6,131 nt of DNA from assembly GCA_938008665.1 (NCBI GenBank), contig CALLKA010000038.1, forward strand, positions 1-6,131. The letters are read 5' to 3'. Under the pieces are notes generated by a model. The model saw only the letters and a program-made list of their open reading frames with translations. It ran no database searches and had not been told where the DNA came from. Of the stretch, positions 1 through 6,131 are shown piece after piece (within the stretch, counting starts at the first letter, position 1; every line of letters begins with the position of its first letter). The DNA comes from an uncultured Bacteroidota bacterium. GTDB taxonomy: Bacteria > Bacteroidota > Bacteroidia > Chitinophagales > Chitinophagaceae. Both the position numbers and the translations under genes were made by a program.

Positions 1-27
1 TTTCCCTACACGACGCTCTTCCGATCT
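1..27 (+). other. Illumina sequencing adapter remnant (artefact)
   Basis: These bases are identical to the 3' 27 nt of the Illumina TruSeq universal/read-1 adapter, ending in CGACGCTCTTCCGATCT. The match stops exactly where the adapter ends and the insert should begin. This is an untrimmed adapter built into the contig end, not genomic DNA. It happens to be open in the frame of the following gene and would add nine false residues (FPYTTLFRS) if translated. Confidence 0.97.
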
Positions 28-471
28 ACATTTGATGAAACCTATGCAGGTAATGATATTTATACAAAGGGGGCATTTTTCATGCATAGCCTACGCTATG
101 TGATAGGAGATCAAATATTCTTTCCCACTTTAAAAAAATTAGCTACCGATCCTCAATACACTTATGATAATTTTGTGACCACCACAGATGTTGAACAATT
201 ATTTAGTAAAGCCTCCAATAAAAATTTAAAACCATTTTTCGATTTTTATTTGAGGACAACCAAAGTATTAGATATTACAATTAAGGAAGTAGGATTCCAA
301 AAATTCCAAATCAAAGTCAATAATTTCTTCATGGACTTGCCTTATGATGTATTGGCCAATGGCAAAACTACAAGAACTATTATTCCAAGTGAGGGAATCA
401 TTGTAAATAGCGCTACACCGCCTCAGGTGGATGCAAAAGGTAATTACTTGAAAAAAATAACACTACAATAA
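28..471 (+). CDS. M1 family metallo-aminopeptidase, C-terminal part (5' end missing)
   Basis: This is the 3' end of a gluzincin (M1) aminopeptidase gene, which removes N-terminal residues from peptides using one zinc ion. The reading frame is open from base 28 and encodes 147 residues; the ATG at 82 is only an internal methionine. The residues encoded at 55-90 (DIYTKGAFFMHSLR) match the conserved M1 segment Y-x-KGA-xx-LHxLR, whose tyrosine (codon 61-63) is the transition-state-stabilising residue in the family. After it come a helical stretch and 'KPFFDFYLRTT', equivalent to the 'FF.QWL' region that closes the catalytic part, then a small beta-rich tail. The zinc-binding HExxH and GxMEN motifs would lie upstream and are absent here. 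Its TAA overlaps the ATG of the next M1 gene by 1 nt, and the two proteins align over this region (YxKGAxFxHxLR, TTTD, ASxKxLKxFF), so they look like tandem paralogues. The gene is cut by the contig end, with no sign of a genuine pseudogene. Confidence 0.9.
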   Translation, partial: TFDETYAGNDIYTKGAFFMHSLRYVIGDQIFFPTLKKLATDPQYTYDNFVTTTDVEQLFSKASNKNLKPFFDFYLRTTKVLDITIKEVGFQKFQIKVNNFFMDLPYDVLANGKTTRTIIPSEGIIVNSATPPQVDAKGNYLKKITLQ

Positions 472-2114
472 TGAATAAGCTAAGCAAATATTATTTCAAC
501 TTTTTTTTATGTACCCTACCCTTAATAGCTTGGGCTGACCAATACCCAATTAATAAAAATATAGACATCAAACATTATGTTTTTCAATTACGCTTAACTG
601 ATAGCAATGATGAAATTATTGGAACGACCCAGGTTACTGTTAATTTTAAGCAAGCAGGCATGCAAAATTTTCGTTTAGACTTAATCAATAAGTCAACGGA
701 AAAGAAAGACAAAGGAATGGTGGTAGATGGTGTTAGTATTTCAAATGCTGCAGTGAATTACACACATGAAAAGGATGCATTGATTATAAGTTTACCTAAA
801 AATTCTGTTGCCAATGAAACCATCACTTTTACTATTAAATACCATGGCATTCCTTTTGATGGATTAAGAATTGGTGCAACTAAATTTGGTGATCGTAGTT
901 TTTTTAATGAGAACTGGCCAAATCGTGGCAGACATTGGTTACCCATTGTTGATCATCCCAATGATAAAGCAACTTCAGAATTTATAGTTACAGCTCCGGC
1001 CCATTATAAAGTTGTTTCAAATGGCTTATTGTTAGAAGAGTCCGATCTAGCAAACAATACAAAGCTTACACATTGGAAGCAATCTGTTCCAGTTTCTTCT
1101 TGGTTATTTGTATTAGGCGTAGCTGATTTTGCTGTTAAATATGTAGATGATTTTAATGGCAAATCCATACAAACTTGGGTGTATGCTAAAAATAGAGAAG
1201 CTGGTTTTTATGATTTTGACGAACCAACTAAAAAAGTATTAGCCTATTATAGTGATTATGTAGGCCCTTATGCCTATGAAAAATTGGCTAATATACAAAC
1301 ACCTAGTGTTAATGGAGGTATGGAAACTTCCTCTGCCATTTTTTATGGTGAGGATTTAGTGAATGGCAAGAGGGATGAACGTACAAGAAATATAGTTATT
1401 CATGAGATTGCGCATCAATGGTTTGGCAATGCAGTCACAGAAACCACTTGGGATGACGCATGGTTAAGTGAAGGATTTGCCACCTTCTTTACTTTATTAT
1501 TTATCGAAAATGAATATGGCAAGGAGGAATTTAATAAAGGGATTATAAAGGCAAAAAAATCAGTAATGGATATGACTGTGAAAATGCCCAACTTTAGCAT
1601 TGTAGCTCCAAGAACAGCCGAAAAAGAAGTTGTGACCACAGGTTTAACCTACCAAAAGGGAGCTTGGTTTTTACATATGCTAAGAGATAAAATGGGAGAA
1701 CAAAATTTCAAAAAGGGAATTCAAGCTTATTATAAAAAGTTCTTTAATGCGAATACGACCACGGATGACTTTCGGAATGAAATGGAAAATGCATCAGGTA
1801 AGGATTTAAAAATATTTTTTAAGCAATGGTTATACCAACCAGTGAATCCTAAGATTGATGCAATATGGAGTTACGATCCTATCAATCACAAAATCAATAT
1901 TAATTTAACGCAAACACAATTGACCGATTTTAATTTTGATTTACCAATTGAAATTGGCTACTACACCAAAGACAGCAAAACTCCTATATTATTAAAAATG
2001 AATTTGAACAAAAAACAAGTGATTCAATCATTTAATGTAAAAGTGGTACCTGAAAAATTAGAAATAGATCCAAGAAATGTTTTACTAAGCTCAAATACAA
2101 TTACAAAGAAGTAA
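471..2114 (+). CDS. Secreted M1 family metallo-aminopeptidase
   Basis: A complete 547-residue zinc aminopeptidase, probably periplasmic or secreted. Residues 1-22 form a Sec signal peptide (basic start, hydrophobic core, AWA|DQ cleavage site); the cysteine at 14 lacks a lipobox. An N-terminal beta domain spans about 27-220 and includes RHWLPIVDHPNDKAT at 154-168, the Bacteroidota form of the M1 'DxPxxKA' segment. The catalytic domain spans about 225-450. Zinc ligands are H311 and H315 of HEIAH plus E334, exactly 18 residues later; E312 is the general base and Y394 (YQKGAWFLHML) the catalytic tyrosine. The substrate-binding GxMEN motif is GGMET (282-286): the N-terminus-binding Glu is kept but Asn is Thr. 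A short C-terminal domain follows, without the long ERAP1-C-like region, so it is a compact M1 enzyme. The ATG is set by the signal peptide and by the TAATG overlap with the upstream M1 gene, which implies translational coupling. No Shine-Dalgarno is visible. Substrate preference cannot be read from the sequence. Confidence 0.94.
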   Translation: MNKLSKYYFNFFLCTLPLIAWADQYPINKNIDIKHYVFQLRLTDSNDEIIGTTQVTVNFKQAGMQNFRLDLINKSTEKKDKGMVVDGVSISNAAVNYTHEKDALIISLPKNSVANETITFTIKYHGIPFDGLRIGATKFGDRSFFNENWPNRGRHWLPIVDHPNDKATSEFIVTAPAHYKVVSNGLLLEESDLANNTKLTHWKQSVPVSSWLFVLGVADFAVKYVDDFNGKSIQTWVYAKNREAGFYDFDEPTKKVLAYYSDYVGPYAYEKLANIQTPSVNGGMETSSAIFYGEDLVNGKRDERTRNIVIHEIAHQWFGNAVTETTWDDAWLSEGFATFFTLLFIENEYGKEEFNKGIIKAKKSVMDMTVKMPNFSIVAPRTAEKEVVTTGLTYQKGAWFLHMLRDKMGEQNFKKGIQAYYKKFFNANTTTDDFRNEMENASGKDLKIFFKQWLYQPVNPKIDAIWSYDPINHKININLTQTQLTDFNFDLPIEIGYYTKDSKTPILLKMNLNKKQVIQSFNVKVVPEKLEIDPRNVLLSSNTITKK

Positions 2115-2161
2115 CGTAACCTAATTTTTAAATGAATATTGTTTCCAATTTCTAAAATTGT

Positions 2162-3658
2162 ATGAAAAAAATATTGATCCCATTGCTACTTTTTAATATG
2201 TTGCAATTAAATGCACAACATACAAAAAGACCAAATATTATTTTATTCTTGATTGATGATATGGGATGGATGGATAGCTCAGTTCCATTTGGCGACAGTG
2301 TTGGATTATTGAATAAACAATTCAAAACACCGAATCTTGAATTATTAGCAAAGCAAGGCGTTAAATTCACAAACGCATATGCTAATTCAGTTTGCACCCC
2401 TACCCGCACAAGTATTTTAACAGGAATGAATGTATCAAGTCATGGTGTTACGAACTGGACATCTCCAGTAAAAAATAATACGACAGATGCAAAAGATAAT
2501 CAGTTTAATCCTGCGCCATGGAAAATAAATGGGGTTGATATTAATACGATTACTCCCTACCCGCAATTATTAAAACAAGCAGGTTATTATACGATACATG
2601 TTGGAAAAGCACATTGGGGATCAGCAGGCACTCCGATGTCAAACCCCTTGAATGTTGGATTTATGGTCAATATTGCAGGTCATGCTGCTGGGCATCCGCA
2701 AAGCTATTATGGGAAAGATAATTATGGTAATATCCCTGGGAAATCAACCTATCAGTCTGTACCTGATTTAATGAATTACCATGGTTCTGACACTAATTTA
2801 ACTGAAGCACTTACCTTAGAAGCTATAAAAAGTATAGAAGAACCTATTCGATTAAAAATGCCATTTTATTTAAACATGGCACATTATGCTGTGCATGTTC
2901 CCATCCAACCTGATGTTAAATTTTATCAATCCTATTTGGATGAAGGATTAGATACTGTAAACGCAAAATATGCAAGCATGGTTGCTTCCATGGATAAAAG
3001 CTTAGGTGAAATCATGAAATATCTTACAGCAAAAAATATTGCAAATAATACCATCATTATATTTATGAGTGATAATGGTGGCCTAAGCTTAACTGGCGCA
3101 AGAGGAAATGTTGCGCATATTCAAAATTTACCTTTACGCGCAGGAAAAGGCTCATTATATGAAGGAGGAATTCGAGTTCCGATGATTGTAAAATGGCCGG
3201 CATTTGCAAAAGTGAATACATCCATCAAGCAATATGTTATTGCAGAAGACTTCTTCCCCTCTATCCTTGAAATGGCAGGTGTTTTTAATGCTACGACTAT
3301 TCAAAATGTGGATGGCAAAAGTTTTGTTCCATTAATAAAAAATAATAAATTGTCAGATACGAATCGTGTTTTTGTATGGCATTACCCGAATAAATGGATT
3401 GAAGGTGATGGGCCAGCAATTAATTACAAATCAGCCATTAGGCAAGGTAGTTGGAAATTGATTTATGATTTAAGAAACGGCCATAAAGAATTATACAATT
3501 TAGCAAATGATATTGGCGAACTTCATGACCTATCAATGCAACAACCAGCAAAAACCAAACAATTAACTACTCAACTTAAGGAAATATTGGAAAAAAATAA
3601 CGCCCCAATGCCAATTTATAAGAGTAATTCAAAAAAAGTGGATATATTAATTGATTAA
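2162..3658 (+). CDS. Secreted arylsulfatase-type sulfatase (S1 family, formylglycine-dependent)
   Basis: A 498-residue type I sulfatase that hydrolyses a sulfate ester, of usual length for the family. Residues 1-18 are a signal peptide (MKKILIPLLLFNMLQLNA|Q), so it acts in the periplasm or outside the cell. Calcium-site aspartates are D32-D33 in 'PNIILFLIDDMGW'. The sulfatase signature SVCTPTRTSILTG has C78 as the residue oxidised to formylglycine and R82 as its partner. Other active-site residues visible are K149/H151 (GKAHWG), H241/H245 (AHYAVH), D304-N305 (SDNGG) and K329 (GKGSLYEGGIRVP). The C-terminus has the usual small subdomain (WKLIYDLRNGHKELYNLANDIGE). Cysteine at 78, not Thr or Ser, separates it from alkaline phosphatase and phosphodiesterase relatives. 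It needs a maturase (FGE or anSME) encoded elsewhere. It lies 47 nt after the peptidase gene with no clear terminator between, so co-transcription is possible. The substrate is unknown: no glycoside hydrolase, SusC/D pair or other polysaccharide-utilisation gene is in view. Confidence 0.94.
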   Translation: MKKILIPLLLFNMLQLNAQHTKRPNIILFLIDDMGWMDSSVPFGDSVGLLNKQFKTPNLELLAKQGVKFTNAYANSVCTPTRTSILTGMNVSSHGVTNWTSPVKNNTTDAKDNQFNPAPWKINGVDINTITPYPQLLKQAGYYTIHVGKAHWGSAGTPMSNPLNVGFMVNIAGHAAGHPQSYYGKDNYGNIPGKSTYQSVPDLMNYHGSDTNLTEALTLEAIKSIEEPIRLKMPFYLNMAHYAVHVPIQPDVKFYQSYLDEGLDTVNAKYASMVASMDKSLGEIMKYLTAKNIANNTIIIFMSDNGGLSLTGARGNVAHIQNLPLRAGKGSLYEGGIRVPMIVKWPAFAKVNTSIKQYVIAEDFFPSILEMAGVFNATTIQNVDGKSFVPLIKNNKLSDTNRVFVWHYPNKWIEGDGPAINYKSAIRQGSWKLIYDLRNGHKELYNLANDIGELHDLSMQQPAKTKQLTTQLKEILEKNNAPMPIYKSNSKKVDILID

Positions 3659-3659
3659 T

Positions 3660-3667
3660 TATCTTTG
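3660..3667 (+). promoter_or_regulatory. Putative Bacteroidota -7 promoter element (TATCTTTG)
   Basis: TATCTTTG fits the Bacteroidota sigma-ABfr -7 consensus TAnnTTTG at every defined base. It sits in the 26-nt gap between the sulfatase stop and the ligase ATG at 3685. Transcription would begin around 3670-3674, giving a leader of roughly 11-15 nt. No TTG-type -33 element is seen about 20 bp upstream (around 3636-3641 the DNA is A-rich), so the call rests on the -7 box and its position. It implies that the ligase gene can be expressed independently of the upstream genes. Confidence 0.5.
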
Positions 3668-3684
3668 TCCATATAAAAGTAAGC

Positions 3685-6027
3685 ATGCCTAAAAAAGACT
3701 ATCAAGGTTTAATTGCCTCCATAATCACTGTGCTCTATTTAATGGTACATTTTGTTACTGATTTTGGTGGCGCTGATGTGATGGGCGCACAATGGTTATA
3801 TACAAGCACCCTAGATCTTGTCGTTTTATTGTATTTGTTTTTAAATAGAAATATTTACCAAGAAGCAATATTTGAAATTTTTAAATACAAATTCACCCTA
3901 CTATTTTCATTATTAGTTTTGTGGGCCATCGGTTCCTATTTTTATGCTATTAACCCTACGGAAACCTTAGTTACGCTTGCAAGATTAATTTCGACCTATT
4001 TGGTATTCATACTAGTGTCAATTTTATTCTATAAAAAAGACCTGAAATATATTTTCAATATTGTTTCATTTGCTATTGCATTTTTATTGCTTTGGGATTC
4101 CTTTTATATTTTAAAAGGTTTTTCTAGAAATATAGAAACCATGGATTTAGATGCCAACATTGTTAACTTATCTGGTAATCACGGCAATAAAAATGTAATG
4201 GCCGCAAGTTTACTGATCAAATTCCCATTTGTTTTATGGTTAATTATCAATCACAAGTCCTTCCTTAAAATAATCAATATTGGCGTATTGTTTTTTGGTG
4301 TGGTTGCTTTATTCATTATGAATACAAGATCTACCTACGTAGGATTAGGTATTATATTTTTGATTTATACTATTTCCACTTCGTTCTTCGTTGGTATCAC
4401 AAATAAGTCAAAAGCAGCAATGCAAGTAGCCTATTTTTTAGGCCCCATTATAGTTGGATTTTTTGTTGCGAATTTACTTTTAGCCAATGCAGTTGAATTA
4501 CAAGGGTATCAAGGGGGTTATGGTACTGTTACAAAAAGAGCAGGTGATATTACCATTCAAAGTGAACAAGGAAGCCGTATCCATTTGTGGAAAGGCGCCA
4601 TTGATTATGCAACCAAACACCCATTGGTGGGTGCTGGTTATGGAAATTGGAAACTAGCTTCCATACCTTACGAAAAAGAATTTACCAATGATTTATTTGT
4701 TCCATATCATTGCCACAATGATTTTATTGAAATGTTTGCCGATTTGGGCATTTTAGGTGGTGTTGTATTTGGGTTAATGTTTTTACTAGTGCCTATTTTT
4801 ACCATTAATATTTGGCGAAAAAAAGAATTCAAGCCCTATCAGCTAACTGCTACTATATCATTTATGGCGGTTACCTGCTATGCTGTGGATGCTTTTTTAA
4901 ATTTCCCAGCCGAACGAACTGCCATGCAAACCATGTTGGCTGTTTCAGCAGCATTGGTTTTTTTACCAATCAGTCATATTGATAAAACAAAAACAACAAA
5001 CAGCATTAATAAAAATTTATTTTCTATCCTATTTTTCTTAATTTCTTTAATTTTAATTACACCATCTATTTATGTTGCAAAACAAACATTTGATTCTTTA
5101 AAAATTCAAAAGTATGTAATGGGCGAAATAGATGCTGATCCTAAAATGCAATTGGATGAGGTTAAATCTTCGTTCCCAGCTATTCCAAATTTGTCAACCT
5201 CTACCCTGCCTATTAAAGGGTTAATTGCACGATATGAATTTAGAGACAAACATTATGAGGAAGCTTTGCGATTATTAAATGAAAGTGAAAATGACAATCC
5301 TTATTTACACTACAATGATTTTATAAGAACTGCTATTTATGCAGACAAACAAAAATTTGATAGTGTTGCTATTTTTGCAAAAAAAGCTTTTTATAATTGG
5401 CCAAGAGCTACTAGTTATTATAAAAATATTATGTTTAGTTCAGCAAAAAATAAAGATTCTAACGAAATTAAAAAAGCTTACAAGGAATATAATAAATACC
5501 GTCCTGGTGCTGAAGCAAATGCACAATACTTACTTGCTATGTATGAAGTAAAAGGAGGTGCTGATAAAAATATGATCACTTTACTAGATTCAACCAATGC
5601 AAAATATCCTAAGGACAGTAGTATTTTAGCAAGAGTAAATAGCATTTTTTCAAGCAATCAATCAGGAGTACAAAGTACAGATGTAGTAACTAATTTATTA
5701 GACAAAGGAAAAGCCGCGTTCATAAAACGTCAATATATAAAAGCGGCTCAGTTTTACTTACAAGCAACACAATTGGATCCTACGAACTATACACATTACG
5801 AGAACGCGGGTATTAGTTATTATTCCGGCGGTGATTTTGTAAAAGCAATTCCTAATTTTGAAAAAGCTGTTCAGTTTTCAAGTGCAAACACTGGAAAGTC
5901 AGAATTTTTTATGGCAATGAGTTTTATTGCTTTAGGAAAAAAAGATCAAATATGCGCCCCATTAAATACGGCCAAGCTTAAGGGATACCAGGGGGTGGAT
6001 AGTTTCTTAGCGCAGTATTGTAAGTAG
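3685..6027 (+). CDS. O-antigen ligase/polymerase family (Wzy_C) membrane protein with C-terminal TPR domain
   Basis: A 780-residue inner-membrane protein of the WaaL/Wzy/PglL superfamily, whose members transfer or polymerise undecaprenyl-linked glycans at the periplasmic face. I count about 13 hydrophobic segments: nine before a large loop (about 269-345), three after it, and a last one near 446-467. With the N-terminus inside, the loop and the C-terminal region are both periplasmic. H344-N345, then nine residues, then GILG (355-358) fits the ligase motif H[NSQ]X9GXX[GTY]. Conserved-type arginines are R215 (NTRSTYVGL) and R298 (GSRIHLWKGAI), followed by HPLVGAGYGNW, typical of the Wzy_C domain. 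Residues ~470-780 are helical and TPR-like: one repeat near 510-545 (HYEEALRLL) and two clear ones at about 669-736 (QYIKAAQFYLQATQLDP; GDFVKAIPNFEKAV). C757 and C779 sit near the end. The ATG comes 18 nt after the TATCTTTG box and precedes the first membrane segment; there is no Shine-Dalgarno. Ligase, polymerase and protein O-glycosyltransferase cannot be told apart from the sequence. Confidence 0.88.
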   Translation: MPKKDYQGLIASIITVLYLMVHFVTDFGGADVMGAQWLYTSTLDLVVLLYLFLNRNIYQEAIFEIFKYKFTLLFSLLVLWAIGSYFYAINPTETLVTLARLISTYLVFILVSILFYKKDLKYIFNIVSFAIAFLLLWDSFYILKGFSRNIETMDLDANIVNLSGNHGNKNVMAASLLIKFPFVLWLIINHKSFLKIINIGVLFFGVVALFIMNTRSTYVGLGIIFLIYTISTSFFVGITNKSKAAMQVAYFLGPIIVGFFVANLLLANAVELQGYQGGYGTVTKRAGDITIQSEQGSRIHLWKGAIDYATKHPLVGAGYGNWKLASIPYEKEFTNDLFVPYHCHNDFIEMFADLGILGGVVFGLMFLLVPIFTINIWRKKEFKPYQLTATISFMAVTCYAVDAFLNFPAERTAMQTMLAVSAALVFLPISHIDKTKTTNSINKNLFSILFFLISLILITPSIYVAKQTFDSLKIQKYVMGEIDADPKMQLDEVKSSFPAIPNLSTSTLPIKGLIARYEFRDKHYEEALRLLNESENDNPYLHYNDFIRTAIYADKQKFDSVAIFAKKAFYNWPRATSYYKNIMFSSAKNKDSNEIKKAYKEYNKYRPGAEANAQYLLAMYEVKGGADKNMITLLDSTNAKYPKDSSILARVNSIFSSNQSGVQSTDVVTNLLDKGKAAFIKRQYIKAAQFYLQATQLDPTNYTHYENAGISYYSGGDFVKAIPNFEKAVQFSSANTGKSEFFMAMSFIALGKKDQICAPLNTAKLKGYQGVDSFLAQYCK

Positions 6028-6055
6028 GATTGCCGTCACCCTGCTCCGGCATCCT
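6027..6055 (+). repeat. GC-rich palindromic repeat, copy 1
   Basis: A 29-nt unit starting GGATTGCCGTC and ending CTCCGGCATCCT. It can fold as an 8-bp stem (GGAT-GCCG, with one bulged T, against CGGC-ATCC) around an 11-nt loop at 6036-6046. It is much richer in G+C than the surrounding AT-rich DNA. Its first base is the last base of the ligase TAG stop codon. It recurs 70 nt downstream with a single mismatch (A6038 versus G6108). This looks like a REP-like dispersed intergenic palindrome. It might also act as a transcript-end hairpin, but no T-run directly follows the stem; the nearest is TTTTT at 6064-6068. Confidence 0.8.
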
Positions 6056-6096
6056 GTATTCACCTTTTTACAAAAGCATAATATATCCGCCCATTC

Positions 6097-6125
6097 GGAT
6101 TGCCGTCGCCCTGCTCCGGCATCCT
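6097..6125 (+). repeat. GC-rich palindromic repeat, copy 2
   Basis: The second direct copy matches copy 1 at 28 of 29 positions, differing only at 6108 (G for A). The same bulged 8-bp stem can form (6097-6105 with 6117-6124; loop 6106-6116). It is separated from copy 1 by 41 nt of AT-rich DNA (6056-6096) in which I see no gene or motif. The contig stops 6 nt after this copy, as expected if a sequence repeated many times in the genome broke the assembly. Confidence 0.8.
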
Positions 6126-6131
6126 ACTTTC

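Noticed and set aside
82..471. Independent small protein starting at the ATG at 82
   Set aside because: The frame is open back to base 28 and the upstream codons encode the conserved M1 segment with the catalytic tyrosine, so 82 is an internal Met of a truncated gene.
471..536. Lipoprotein signal in the complete M1 peptidase (Cys14)
   Set aside because: The residues before the cysteine (FFL) do not form a lipobox, whereas AWA|D at 20-23 is a good signal peptidase I site.
2146..2160. Hairpin CAATTT-CTA-AAATTG before the sulfatase start, as terminator or operator
   Set aside because: A perfect 6-bp inverted repeat, but with only one G-C pair, a 3-nt loop and no following T-run. It is expected by chance in such AT-rich DNA.
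2153..2160. TAAAATTG as a -7 promoter box for the sulfatase gene
   Set aside because: It differs from TAnnTTTG at one base and would place the transcription start inside the coding region after the ATG at 2162, removing the start codon.
758..2409. Antisense open frames at 758-946, 1415-1639 and 2152-2409
   Set aside because: They lie opposite well-supported conserved genes, show no recognisable motifs and are best explained as chance open frames.
5339..5551. Forward 70-codon open frame inside the ligase gene
   Set aside because: It is an out-of-frame Lys/Leu/Ile-rich shadow of the TPR-coding region with no start signals or family features.
6027..6131. Start of a CRISPR array (two 29-nt repeats, 41-nt spacer)
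   Set aside because: Only two copies are visible, the unit is a strong GC-rich hairpin touching a stop codon, and no cas gene is present. One spacer cannot show regular spacing. A dispersed palindrome fits better, though the contig end prevents full exclusion.

Overview
This is a 6.1 kb contig end-piece from an AT-rich genome, most likely Bacteroidota and plausibly the Chitinophagales/Sphingobacteriia side. Four pointers support this. The DNA is AT-rich with many poly-A/T runs. No gene start has a recognisable Shine-Dalgarno sequence. A TATCTTTG element, the Bacteroidota -7 promoter consensus TAnnTTTG, lies just upstream of the last gene. The gene types (secreted M1 peptidases, a secreted formylglycine sulfatase, an O-antigen-ligase/TPR protein) are also typical. 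The phylum is an inference; no marker gene is present.

Layout, all on the + strand. Bases 1-27 are not biological: they match the 3' end of the Illumina TruSeq read-1 adapter. Bases 28-471 are the C-terminal quarter or so of an M1 metallo-aminopeptidase. It overlaps by 1 nt (TAATG) a complete second M1 peptidase at 471-2114, with a signal peptide and an intact zinc site. After 47 nt comes a secreted sulfatase with an intact CTPTR formylglycine motif (2162-3658). After 26 nt, which carry the TATCTTTG promoter-like box, comes a 780-residue inner-membrane O-antigen ligase/polymerase-family protein (3685-6027). It has a Wzy_C-type core, the H[NSQ]X9GXX[GTY] motif, and a long C-terminal TPR region predicted to be periplasmic. 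The last ~105 nt are non-coding. They hold two direct copies of a GC-rich, hairpin-forming 29-nt repeat; the first begins at the last base of the ligase stop codon and the second lies 6 nt from the contig end.

How the genes work together: the two peptidases are almost certainly co-transcribed and, being exported, would trim peptides outside the cytoplasm. The sulfatase would desulfate an external or envelope substrate. The ligase-family protein would transfer or polymerise lipid-linked glycans at the periplasmic face. All four act in the envelope or periplasm, but nothing in the sequence ties them into one pathway, and the promoter-like box before the ligase suggests it can be transcribed separately. 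I see no defence system, transposase or other clearly new system. The most notable non-coding signal is the GC-rich palindromic repeat pair at the right end.
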